From Bacteroidales bacterium (GTDB taxonomy: Bacteria > Bacteroidota > Bacteroidia > Bacteroidales > NBLH01): a DNA stretch of 8,093 nucleotides. How positions within the stretch are numbered: the stretch's first letter is position 1; each line of letters begins with the position of its first letter. Where the stretch lies: positions 1-8,093 of the forward strand of contig JALSLF010000533.1 in NCBI GenBank assembly GCA_026988445.1, given 5' to 3'. Below, in pieces: positions 1 to 7,416 of the stretch. The notes beneath the pieces are model-generated. The model was not told where the DNA came from. It did not search any database and saw nothing but the letters and a program-made list of their open reading frames with translations. Position numbers and translations under genes: made by a program.

Positions 1-647
1 TGGAAAATGTCCGCACCATGTTTCGCGGAACTATTCGCCGTCCGGGATTTTCACGTGCATGGAATGTTTTTGTCCAGTTGGGAGCAACCTATGATACTTT
101 TATTTATAAAGATTCGGAAAATCATACCTATAGGGAATTTATAAATAGTTTTACCAAATTTTGTGTAAAAAAAGATATTGAAACAAAAATATCTGAGTAT
201 TTGAATATAGATAAAGAATCAGCAATTATGTATAAAATACGCTGGACAGGTATTTTCAGTGATGAAAAAATAGGATTAAAAAATGCCACTCCTGCACAAA
301 TTCTTCAACATCTGTTAGAGAAAAAATGGAAGATGGACCCGGATGACAAAGATATGATTGTAATGCAACATAAGTTTATATATGAATTAGAAGGGAAAAC
401 CAAACGCTTATTATCATCTATGATTGTTTACGGAGAAGACCAAACCCACACGGCAATGAGTATTACCGTTGGAACTCCGGTTGCTATTGCCGTTAAAATG
501 ATTTTAAACGGTAAAATCACTGCAAAAGGGGTAAAAATACCTATTGAGGCAAATATTTATGAACCCGTTTTAAAAGAATTAGAGGACTATAAAATCAAGT
601 TTATCGAAGAAGAATTTGATTATGAAAAACCGGATACAGGAATATAA
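1..647 (+). CDS. Saccharopine dehydrogenase, C-terminal part (5' end outside window)
   Basis: This is the last roughly 214 residues of a saccharopine dehydrogenase (saccharopine reductase, Lys9/AASS-like). The family interconverts saccharopine with glutamate and aminoadipate semialdehyde using NAD(P). In bacteria without the fungal lysine pathway it usually serves lysine degradation in the cytoplasm. The frame is open from base 3, where codons for E-N-V-R-T precede the first internal Met at base 18, so that Met is not the start. The recognisable family block is MFRGTIRRPGFSRAWNVFVQLG, which matches the conserved RGT(I/L)R-x-PGF-x-AW region of the substrate-binding domain. Downstream, YEL-x-GK and the segment around SMTVGTP-like MSITVGTPVAIAVKMILNGKI also fit the C-terminal fold. 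The NAD-binding Rossmann part lies upstream of the window. The gene ends at TAA 645-647. The fold assignment is good; whether the enzyme forms glutamate or lysine cannot be settled here. Confidence 0.88.
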   Translation, partial: ENVRTMFRGTIRRPGFSRAWNVFVQLGATYDTFIYKDSENHTYREFINSFTKFCVKKDIETKISEYLNIDKESAIMYKIRWTGIFSDEKIGLKNATPAQILQHLLEKKWKMDPDDKDMIVMQHKFIYELEGKTKRLLSSMIVYGEDQTHTAMSITVGTPVAIAVKMILNGKITAKGVKIPIEANIYEPVLKELEDYKIKFIEEEFDYEKPDTGI

Positions 648-648
648 A

Positions 649-743
649 ATGAAACATCCATGATTAATAATTAACACACAGGGATATGAATATTATTAAG
701 ACGATAAAATAAGCATAAACCTTTATATTATTGGATGTTCCAT
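649..743. repeat. Imperfect 12-bp inverted repeat pair after the saccharopine dehydrogenase gene
   Basis: The left arm at 649-660 (ATGAAACATCCA) starts two bases after the stop codon. The reverse complement of 732-743 is ATGGAACATCCA, so the arms match at 11 of 12 positions, and looser similarity continues inward (ATtAATAA against AATATAA). The arms are 71 bases apart, with AT-rich DNA and no ORF between them. This could be a long-range stem in the 3' untranslated region or the ends of a decayed miniature element. No target-site duplication is visible, so the call stays at the level of a repeat. Confidence 0.5.
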
Positions 744-798
744 GTGGCAAATAAAAATAGTTTAAAAATAATCACATGAAACAATCTAATTTTTAATA

Positions 799-887
799 AT
801 TGGAATAATTCTGCTTTGTAAGTATATTGGATAATTGGTATTTATTAAACCAATTATCCAATTTATCAATCATCAAATTATCCAATT
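799..887. repeat. Cluster of AATTATCCAAT units between convergent genes
   Basis: The 11-base unit AATTATCCAAT occurs forward at 852-862 and 876-886. As part of the 12-base string AATTATCCAATT it is duplicated exactly at 852-863 and 876-887. The unit is present inverted as ATTGGATAATT at 826-836. A variant with one extra base (ATTGGAATAATT) lies at 799-810. The last copy covers the final codons and stop of the leftward yhhN gene. This is a local cluster of short units in both orientations, with no flanking transposase or direct repeats. Confidence 0.7.
826..862. terminator. 14-bp perfect stem-loop, possible bidirectional terminator
   Basis: ATTGGATAATTGGT at 826-839 is perfectly complementary to ACCAATTATCCAAT at 849-862, leaving a 9-base loop (840-848). 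It lies between the rightward saccharopine dehydrogenase gene and the leftward yhhN gene, where a shared terminator would be expected. The stem is only modestly GC-containing. Neither side has a clean run of T: rightward the sequence after the stem is TTTATCAATC, and leftward it is an A/T mixture. The structure is certain from the sequence; its role as a terminator is inferred from position. Confidence 0.5.
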
Positions 888-1501
888 ATTTTTCGGGTAG
901 TTGATAAGAAAATCAGGTACTGAGCTGCCCAATAAGTTAAAATAGTGGCTTCTCTATCAAAATTAAAAGGCTCATAAAAGCGATAAATAGCAATTAAGGT
1001 ATCGCTTATAGTAAAAAATAAAGCTCCGTAAAACGCATATTTAGCAAGTTTCCCTGATTTACGCTGAACAAAAGAGCGCCACAACATAGTAGTTATTACA
1101 ACAATATATGCCAAAACCGGAATTTTCATCGTTCCGAGATGATTATGTAAAAAGAAAAACAATATTACACCATAGGCATAAAAGGGAATACTCTCTGCTA
1201 ATGCCAATCGCTTTGATTTTTTCAGGAATGCAAATATATATACTACATGAGCTAATAGAAAGCTTATTAAACCAAACAAAAACTTATCAATCATTTTTGC
1301 CAGCAAAATATCACCAATCAAAGAAAGTATTAAAGCAAGTGTTATTAACTTACTGTATTTATTACGCTGTTTAATTGAAAGTATCAGCACAATAACAGGA
1401 ATTGGTTTACTGATGGTTTGAATAAGCAAATTACCGGTTTCGTACCCGTAAAAAAAACCGGCAATTCCCATAAAGAAAAAAACATAAGAAATAAATTTCA
1501 T
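878..1501 (-). CDS. YhhN/TMEM86-family membrane protein (lysoplasmalogenase-like)
   Basis: This 207-residue protein is almost wholly hydrophobic, with about seven to eight predicted membrane segments. It carries the signature pattern of the YhhN (TMEM86) family: SKP-I-PVIVLIL near residues 31-41, SLIGDILL at 60-67, FLFGLISFLLAHVVYIFAF at 74-92 and FYGALFFTISDTLIA at 157-171. The conserved acidic residues D64 and D167 sit inside membrane segments, as in the family. Human TMEM86B hydrolyses the vinyl-ether bond of lysoplasmalogens; activity has been shown for few bacterial members, so the substrate here is inferred. The length is normal and complete. The ATG at 1499-1501 gives a typical hydrophobic N-terminus, and no Shine-Dalgarno sequence is seen. 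The start lies 43 bases after the tsaD stop, so co-transcription from the tsaD promoter is likely. The 3' end runs into the repeat cluster. Confidence 0.88.
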   Translation of the reverse strand: MKFISYVFFFMGIAGFFYGYETGNLLIQTISKPIPVIVLILSIKQRNKYSKLITLALILSLIGDILLAKMIDKFLFGLISFLLAHVVYIFAFLKKSKRLALAESIPFYAYGVILFFFLHNHLGTMKIPVLAYIVVITTMLWRSFVQRKSGKLAKYAFYGALFFTISDTLIAIYRFYEPFNFDREATILTYWAAQYLIFLSTTRKIIG

Positions 1502-1544
1502 AATATCTTTATTGAAGTTAATATACTACTTTTTGTAACAAAAT

Positions 1545-2564
1545 CTATATCGGCATCCTTGCCAATGGCGTAATATCTTGCCCCACAAATTCTCCTTTCA
1601 AATATTTAAAATATCCGGTAATGGCAATCATTGCAGCATTATCAGTTGTAAATTTAAACTCAGGAATATAAATATTTAAGTTTTTCTGATTACCCAATTC
1701 ATACATTGCAGTTCGCAAGGCACTATTTGCCGAAACACCACCTGCTACCGCAATTTCTTTTATACCGGTTTGTTGAATTGCTTTTTTTAGTTTATCCAAT
1801 AAAATATCAATAATTGTAAACTGTATGGATGCACACAAATCATCACGATTTTCTTTTACAAAATCAGGATTTTCTTTTATTCTATCACGGACAAAATACA
1901 TAAAGGCAGTTTTTAAGCCGCTAAAACTATAATCTAAATCCTTAATTTTCGGTCGGTTAAAGTGGAAAGCATGAGGATTTGCTTCTTTGGCATATTTATC
2001 AATCAAAGGACCTCCGGGATAAGGCAAACCAATTGTTTTGGCACATTTATCAAAAGCTTCTCCGGCAGCATCATCAATGGTTTGTCCGATAATTTCCATA
2101 TCAAAATAATCGTTTACCTTAATAATTTGGGTGTGCCCGCCTGAAACCAGCAAGCACAAAAACGGAAATTCGGGTTGCTTGTTTTCTTTACCGGATTCTT
2201 TAACAAAATGAGCCAATACATGTGCTTGCAAATGATTAACTTCAACCATAGGGATTTTGTTAACCAAAGCAAACCCCTTTGCAAATGAAGTACCTACAAG
2301 CAAAGAGCCTAATAAACCGGGTCCCCGTGTAAAAGCAATTCCGCTAATATCTTCTTTTTTAATGCCTGCCAATTTTATTGCCCTGTCCACAACAGGAATA
2401 ATATTTTGTTGATGTGCACGCGATGCCAATTCAGGCACCACCCCACCATAAGCTTTGTGCACCTCTTGATTAGCAATAATATTTGACAATAAATAACCGT
2501 TTTCAATAATAGCGGCAGAAGTATCATCGCAAGATGATTCAATACCAAGAATAATTTTACTCAT
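1545..2564 (-). CDS. tsaD: tRNA N6-threonylcarbamoyladenosine transferase subunit TsaD
   Basis: TsaD (Gcp/YgjD) is the catalytic subunit that moves the threonylcarbamoyl group from TC-AMP to A37 of ANN-decoding tRNAs, acting in the cytoplasm with TsaB and TsaE. The 339-residue length is normal for the family. Visible signatures are the N-terminal GIESSCDDTSAAI (residues 7-19), the VPELASRAH segment (43-51), the metal-binding pair H111 and H115 in NHLQAH, the nucleotide-binding SGGHT (141-145), the D-x-AGEAFDK stretch (165-173), GG-x-S-x-N (275-280) and the third metal ligand D308 in TTDNAAMIA. All key residues are present, so the protein should be active. The ATG at 2562-2564 puts MSKIILGIESS at the expected N-terminus. 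The gene is divergent from tamB and probably leads a two-gene unit with yhhN. TsaB and TsaE are not encoded in this window. Confidence 0.98.
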   Translation of the reverse strand: MSKIILGIESSCDDTSAAIIENGYLLSNIIANQEVHKAYGGVVPELASRAHQQNIIPVVDRAIKLAGIKKEDISGIAFTRGPGLLGSLLVGTSFAKGFALVNKIPMVEVNHLQAHVLAHFVKESGKENKQPEFPFLCLLVSGGHTQIIKVNDYFDMEIIGQTIDDAAGEAFDKCAKTIGLPYPGGPLIDKYAKEANPHAFHFNRPKIKDLDYSFSGLKTAFMYFVRDRIKENPDFVKENRDDLCASIQFTIIDILLDKLKKAIQQTGIKEIAVAGGVSANSALRTAMYELGNQKNLNIYIPEFKFTTDNAAMIAITGYFKYLKGEFVGQDITPLARMPI

Positions 2565-2616
2565 TAAATTTAGCCTATGTTAATAATTTATACTTTTAAG
2601 TTTTAAGATAATCACT

Positions 2617-2624
2617 TATCTTTG
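2617..2624 (+). promoter_or_regulatory. Bacteroidota-type -7 element (TATCTTTG) ahead of tamB
   Basis: TATCTTTG matches the Bacteroidota housekeeping -7 consensus TAnnTTTG exactly and points toward tamB. Transcription would begin about 5-10 bases downstream, leaving a leader of roughly 30-50 bases depending on which tamB start is used. No clear TTG of a -33 box is seen at the usual spacing, where the sequence is ACTTTTAAG. In such AT-rich DNA a chance match is possible, so confidence is moderate. Confidence 0.42.
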
Positions 2625-2635
2625 ATTTTTGTTTA

Positions 2636-2643
2636 CAAAACTA
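2636..2643 (-). promoter_or_regulatory. Bacteroidota-type -7 element (TAGTTTTG) ahead of tsaD
   Basis: On the minus strand these bases read TAGTTTTG, an exact match to TAnnTTTG, pointing at tsaD. The predicted transcription start near 2630 would give a leader of about 65 bases. The -33 region has no TTG, only a T-rich stretch. This element lies downstream of the tamB -7 element as seen from tamB, so the two would fire toward each other across about 10 bases. Confidence 0.4.
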
Positions 2644-2681
2644 AATAAATTCTGCTAGCTATAAAAAGATGGATTAAAATA

Positions 2682-5600
2682 TTGTGGGTGAGTATCACCG
2701 TTTTTATTGTAATTCCTGCTGCGACCTACTTTGTATTTCGTCTTCCGGCAGTACAAACATGGGTTTCACAGAAAATCAGCAGTTATATATCCAATAAAAT
2801 AAATACAAAAGTTAGTTTAAAAGGGGTTGACATTTCAATTTTTGATCATTTTATTTTTGAAGAATTTTACATTGAAGACCAAAATGCTGATACTTTATTA
2901 TTTGTTAATAAACTAGCGATTAATCTGGATTATTTTGATTTAGCAACACAAAAAATAGCTTTAAATGCCATAAAATTAGATAATTTTGTTTCACATATCT
3001 ATTACAATCGCCTAAATGTATCTAATTTTCAATTTATTTTGGATAATTTAACATCATCAGAAGCAGATACTACAACAAGCAATGTAGAATGGAAAATAAA
3101 TTGTAAGAAAATTCAAATTACCAATTCTTCATTTTCCTATTTTATTCCCGATACGGCTCAATTTGACTACGGACTTAATTACAACGATTTAAATTTTACA
3201 AACTTTAATTTTTATGCCAAAAATCTAATTATGGCAGGTAGTACTCTGATGCTTGACATTGACTCTATGAGTATAAAAGATAAGTGTGGTTTAGATATTA
3301 AAAGGCTTCAAGCAAATACATTTATTAATGAAGAAAAAATTGAGTTGAATAAATTTAACATCATAACAAGTAACAGTAAATTATATTTAAAAAAATTAAA
3401 ATTCTTTTATTCCGGATTTTCTTCATTTGACAATTTCCTAACCGATGTTATAATGGATGTAAATATATCCGACTCAACGATTCTTAATTTAAAAGATGTA
3501 AGTTTTTTTGTTCCTCAACTAAAAGGATATAAAGAAAACTTAAAACTCAATGCTTCTTTGAAAGGTACAGTTGACAAATTAAATGCAAAACTTATTGATT
3601 TAAAATACGGTAGTGGAACACACATTAGAACAAACTTTAACTTGTCGGGTTTAGCTGAGTTTGATAATCTTGAATACAACATTTATTTTGATACCCTAAC
3701 AACATCTATAACAGATATAAACTCAATTAAAAATCCGGAGGATACAAGCAAAAATATTATTGAAATCCCCGAAAACTTTAAAAAAGCAGGAAAAATATTT
3801 TTTACCGGAAATTTATCAGGTAACCTTCAAGATATTAATATAAAAGGTGATTTAATTACCGGTTTGGGAAATATTTTATCCGATTTAAAAATAACCGAAA
3901 ACAGCAAAAATTCAACTTATAATATTAAAGGTTATCTTGAAGGAAGAGAATTGCATATTGGTAATATTTTAGAAAATAAAGATATCGGGAAATTTGATTT
4001 TGTTGACACACTGGATATTAAGATTTATAAAAATGGTGATTTAGAAGGAACGTCTTCCGGAATTGTTTCAAATATGCAATTGTATAATTATAATTACGAT
4101 TCGGCAAGTTTTAATATTATTTTAAATCCAAACGGATACAGAGGCAATTTGATTATTAATGATAAAAACATTCAAATGGTTGCTGCCGGAAGTTATATTA
4201 CTATTGATTCCATTCCCAATATCCGTTTTGTTACCGATATAAAAAAATTCTTCCCATATAATCTTCATTTAGTGGAAGATAGTGCTTTTAGTACTTCGAT
4301 AAAATTAAGCGGTAATTTTAAAGGCATTGATATTGATAAGATTGAAGGCAAAATGGATGTAGATATACGCCAATTTCAAAACAGCAAAGCAGACTTAACA
4401 AATGAAACAATTGAACTCTCAATTGCAAATAAAGAAGACAGTAGTAAATCCGTACTATTAAATTCTGATTTCTTTAATATGCAAATAAGGGGTAATGTCA
4501 ATACGGACAATATTCAAAAATCAATCACAAAATTTATTTGCCAATATATGCCTTCGGCTGTTGATACCACAAATATGGGCTTACAATGTAGTGTTGATTC
4601 GCTCAATAAAAGCAGACCGGAAAATACAAAGCTGGAATTTAATTTTGATATCAAAAACATTAATAAACTAATTGCACTATTTGCAGATAGTACCAGTGTA
4701 GCATATGGTAGCCATATCAAAGGCAAAATAGATATGGATGAAAATAATTTTTTACTTGAAGCTTATAGCCCTGAAACTATACTTGAAGGTATTAAAATTA
4801 AGGAGTTAGTACTTAACGGCGATAACAGAAATGAGCAATTAAGTTTGTATTTAAACTCAAAAAATATTTTTTGGAGCGAAACAAACAGCTTGGATAACTC
4901 TTTATTACAAGTTTTTGTAAAAAACGACAGTCTTCAAACAGACTTTATGTGGAACAGTTTTTTAGATACTTTAAACTATAACGGATATTTTTCGTTAATA
5001 GCCGGCATTGAGAATAGAAAAAACAAAGCACCAATTTATAAAATCAAATTAAAACCTTCAAATTTTGCAATACATACCAACCAATGGGATATAAAAAGTA
5101 ATGAAATTATTATTGATACAAATTATATAGACCTTGGTGAAATTAATGCAAAAAGTAATAATGATGAGCATTTTATTGTCAAAGGAATTGTATCGGATAA
5201 AGAAACAGATACCTTAGAAATTAATATTAATAAATTTAATGTAGGTATTTTAAACCTGCTTTTTGATGAAAGTGGAATGAAGCTGGAAGGTTTATTATCG
5301 GGCAGTTCCAAAATTGTGGCAACATTAGGCGATTTACAAATTAACGCACATGATTCTATTTCGAACTTTAAAATTAATGATGAAGAGGTAGGAAAAGTCC
5401 GTTTTAAAATGGACTGGGACAATCCAAATTCAATACTTACCGTAAATGCCAGTACCCAAATAAAAAAAACAAAAAACCTGATTTTAACAGGTAATTACGA
5501 CATCAAAAATGATGTACTTGATTTTAAAGTAGATGTAACACGCTTTCCGTTTATTGTTGCTCAACCATTTATTCAAGATTACCTTACCGATTTAATCGGT

Positions 5601-7199
5601 AAAATAAGCGGACAAATGACCATTACAGGCAGTTCGGAAAAACCGGACATAAGAGCTAATCTGAAATTCATACGGGCAGGTTTTCGTTCTACATTTACCC
5701 AAGCATTTTACAGTTTTACCGATAGTGTTTATATAGAAAAGGGCAATATTCGATTTAAGAAAATGAAAATAAATGCCGGAAGAAATAGTTATGCTCTGGT
5801 TAGTGGTGATATTTCGCATAGACATTTTGAAGATATTAAATTAGACATTTCGCTTGATGCTCATAACTTTTTATTTTTAAATACAAAGCCAACAGATACT
5901 TCGCTTTTTTACGGAACTGTCTTTGCCACAGGAGGAATTAAACTTTTAGGCCCTGTAGATGATTTATTTATTGATATTAAACTTAAAACGGGAAGAGGTA
6001 CCAAGTTCTATCTCCCGCTTTCAACAAGTAGTGAAGTTAGCCAAAACGATTTTATCACATTTAAAACTATAGATACACTCCAAATAGAAGAAAAAAAAGA
6101 ACAAGTAAACACAAACGGAATTACTGTAAACATGGACTTGGAAGTAACACAAGATGCTATTTTTCAAATAATTATGGACGAAACCGTTGGCGATATTATT
6201 AAAACTCGCGGAAACGGCACCTTAAATATTAAAGTAGATGATAAAGGAGATATTTTAATTTACGGGTTATACACGGTTTATCAAGGAGATTATTTATTTA
6301 CTTTACAGAATTTAGTGAACAAAAAATTTATACTCGAAAAAGGAAGTACAATTCGTTGGTATGGCGACCCCTACAATGCAGAATTGAACATGAACGCAGT
6401 ATATAAAATAAGGAAAGTCTCGGTTTATGATTTAATGGTAAGCGAAGAGTACAGAGAAATGCGTACCGATGTAAATTGCAATCTAATTATGACCGGAGCA
6501 CTTGAAAATCCTATACTACGGTTTGATATTGAAACCCCCGATGCTAAAGAACCAATTCCTTCAAATATTAAAAATCTTCCGCAAGATGAACTAAATAAGC
6601 AATTACTCTCGCTCCTTTTAACCAAAAGATTCAGACCTTTACCCGGATTAGAATCTTCGGTTGCCAGTGGTACAGCCCTAAGCAATAATGCATTTGAAAT
6701 GTTATCAAATCAATTAAGTAATTGGCTTTCACAAATAAGTGATGACTTTGATATCGGGCTTAACTATACACAAGGTGAACAAGGAGCATCTGACGAACTG
6801 GAAGTAGCCTTATCAACACAGTTGTTTAACAACAGAGTTAGTGTTAATACCAACGTTGGACTTGGAAATTCAAAAACATCAACAAGTTCTAATCAGGATG
6901 CAACAAAAATTGTTGGTGATGTTGAAATAGAAGTTAAATTGAACAAAAAAGGCTCTTTAAAAGCCAAAGTTTTTAACCGTACAAATCGTAATACAGAAAT
7001 AAACTACGACCAAACCATGTACACCCAAGGTCTTGGTATCCTTTACAGGAAAGAATTTGATACTTTTGGCGAACTTTTCAGAGGTATTTGGCGCTCGATA
7101 ACTTTTCAAAATAAAAGAGATAAAAAGAAAGAAAAACAAAACATAAATCAAAATAAAGATATTGACCGCAGAGAAGAAAAGCCGGAACATACGGATTAG
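2682..7199 (+). CDS. tamB: TamB-family translocation/assembly protein (DUF490), very large
   Basis: This is a 1,505-residue envelope protein of the TamB/AsmA-like superfamily. Such proteins are anchored in the inner membrane, span the periplasm as a long beta-rich groove and help outer-membrane protein assembly or phospholipid transport. In Bacteroidota they are thought to partner the TamA-like lipoprotein TamL. Residues 3-19 form the membrane anchor. Residues about 40-90 (VSLKGVDISIFDHF...LLFVNKLAINLDYF) match the N-terminal AsmA-like module, followed by a long stretch rich in alternating beta strands. The C-terminal TamB domain spans roughly 1040-1450: GDISHRHF (1042), FYGTVFATGGIKLLGP (1076), GTKFYLPL (about 1106), GDYLFTLQ (1202), RWYGDPY (1225-1231), PQDELNKQLLSLLL (1300) and DFDIGLNY (about 1354). 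A charged tail of about 30 residues ends the protein. The listed start is TTG at 2682; the frame is open from 2649 and upstream codons encode a basic KRWIKIL stretch, so the real start is probably earlier. Confidence 0.93.
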   Translation: MWVSITVFIVIPAATYFVFRLPAVQTWVSQKISSYISNKINTKVSLKGVDISIFDHFIFEEFYIEDQNADTLLFVNKLAINLDYFDLATQKIALNAIKLDNFVSHIYYNRLNVSNFQFILDNLTSSEADTTTSNVEWKINCKKIQITNSSFSYFIPDTAQFDYGLNYNDLNFTNFNFYAKNLIMAGSTLMLDIDSMSIKDKCGLDIKRLQANTFINEEKIELNKFNIITSNSKLYLKKLKFFYSGFSSFDNFLTDVIMDVNISDSTILNLKDVSFFVPQLKGYKENLKLNASLKGTVDKLNAKLIDLKYGSGTHIRTNFNLSGLAEFDNLEYNIYFDTLTTSITDINSIKNPEDTSKNIIEIPENFKKAGKIFFTGNLSGNLQDINIKGDLITGLGNILSDLKITENSKNSTYNIKGYLEGRELHIGNILENKDIGKFDFVDTLDIKIYKNGDLEGTSSGIVSNMQLYNYNYDSASFNIILNPNGYRGNLIINDKNIQMVAAGSYITIDSIPNIRFVTDIKKFFPYNLHLVEDSAFSTSIKLSGNFKGIDIDKIEGKMDVDIRQFQNSKADLTNETIELSIANKEDSSKSVLLNSDFFNMQIRGNVNTDNIQKSITKFICQYMPSAVDTTNMGLQCSVDSLNKSRPENTKLEFNFDIKNINKLIALFADSTSVAYGSHIKGKIDMDENNFLLEAYSPETILEGIKIKELVLNGDNRNEQLSLYLNSKNIFWSETNSLDNSLLQVFVKNDSLQTDFMWNSFLDTLNYNGYFSLIAGIENRKNKAPIYKIKLKPSNFAIHTNQWDIKSNEIIIDTNYIDLGEINAKSNNDEHFIVKGIVSDKETDTLEININKFNVGILNLLFDESGMKLEGLLSGSSKIVATLGDLQINAHDSISNFKINDEEVGKVRFKMDWDNPNSILTVNASTQIKKTKNLILTGNYDIKNDVLDFKVDVTRFPFIVAQPFIQDYLTDLIGKISGQMTITGSSEKPDIRANLKFIRAGFRSTFTQAFYSFTDSVYIEKGNIRFKKMKINAGRNSYALVSGDISHRHFEDIKLDISLDAHNFLFLNTKPTDTSLFYGTVFATGGIKLLGPVDDLFIDIKLKTGRGTKFYLPLSTSSEVSQNDFITFKTIDTLQIEEKKEQVNTNGITVNMDLEVTQDAIFQIIMDETVGDIIKTRGNGTLNIKVDDKGDILIYGLYTVYQGDYLFTLQNLVNKKFILEKGSTIRWYGDPYNAELNMNAVYKIRKVSVYDLMVSEEYREMRTDVNCNLIMTGALENPILRFDIETPDAKEPIPSNIKNLPQDELNKQLLSLLLTKRFRPLPGLESSVASGTALSNNAFEMLSNQLSNWLSQISDDFDIGLNYTQGEQGASDELEVALSTQLFNNRVSVNTNVGLGNSKTSTSSNQDATKIVGDVEIEVKLNKKGSLKAKVFNRTNRNTEINYDQTMYTQGLGILYRKEFDTFGELFRGIWRSITFQNKRDKKKEKQNINQNKDIDRREEKPEHTD

Positions 7200-7353
7200 T
7201 TTTCTATTCGTACTCTATAAAACCTTAAATCCCGCAATTATTTTCTACTGCAAATTAAAATGATAAGTTAAAAATATTCAGAAATATTGTTTAATAACAG
7301 CATTTTAGTCAGTTATTTTAAACAAATTATTTTAATTATTTAAGGAACATATC

Positions 7354-7361
7354 TATATTTG
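7354..7361 (+). promoter_or_regulatory. Bacteroidota-type -7 element (TATATTTG) ahead of nhaD
   Basis: TATATTTG fits TAnnTTTG exactly and lies 55 bases before the nhaD start codon, in the 217-base gap after tamB. It would give a leader of about 45-50 bases. No TTG is seen at the -33 spacing, where the sequence is T/A-rich. Together with the gap length it suggests that nhaD has its own promoter and is not read only through from tamB. A chance match cannot be excluded. Confidence 0.45.
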
Positions 7362-7416
7362 CATATCACGACAAATAAATAACACACTATTATTTAACTT
7401 TTCTAAATTATTGATT

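Noticed and set aside
686..712. Possible tiny ORF starting ATG-AAT-ATT-ATT
   Set aside because: It ends after eight codons, with no sign of coding constraint or a leader-peptide role.
1108..1374. 88-codon rightward open frame inside yhhN
   Set aside because: It lies wholly antisense to a clear YhhN-family gene and its translation resembles no protein family; it is a shadow of the real gene.
1962..2144. 60-codon rightward open frame inside tsaD
   Set aside because: Antisense to conserved TsaD coding sequence with no recognisable content.
2669..2677. ATG at 2669 as the tamB start
   Set aside because: It is out of frame with tamB and meets a TAA after two codons, so it cannot start the gene as the sequence stands.
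4514..7190. Five leftward open frames of 70-99 codons inside tamB
   Set aside because: All are antisense to tamB, which codes without interruption; none has family motifs or its own promoter-like element.
7274..7288. AATATT...AATATT short palindromes in the tamB-nhaD gap
   Set aside because: Self-complementary AT hexamers are expected by chance here and give no stable structure.
7293..7317. Short inverted repeat AATAAC / GTTATT followed by TTTT, as a tamB terminator
   Set aside because: The stem is six weak base pairs with a 13-base loop, lies about 90 bases after the stop and could easily arise by chance in AT-rich DNA.
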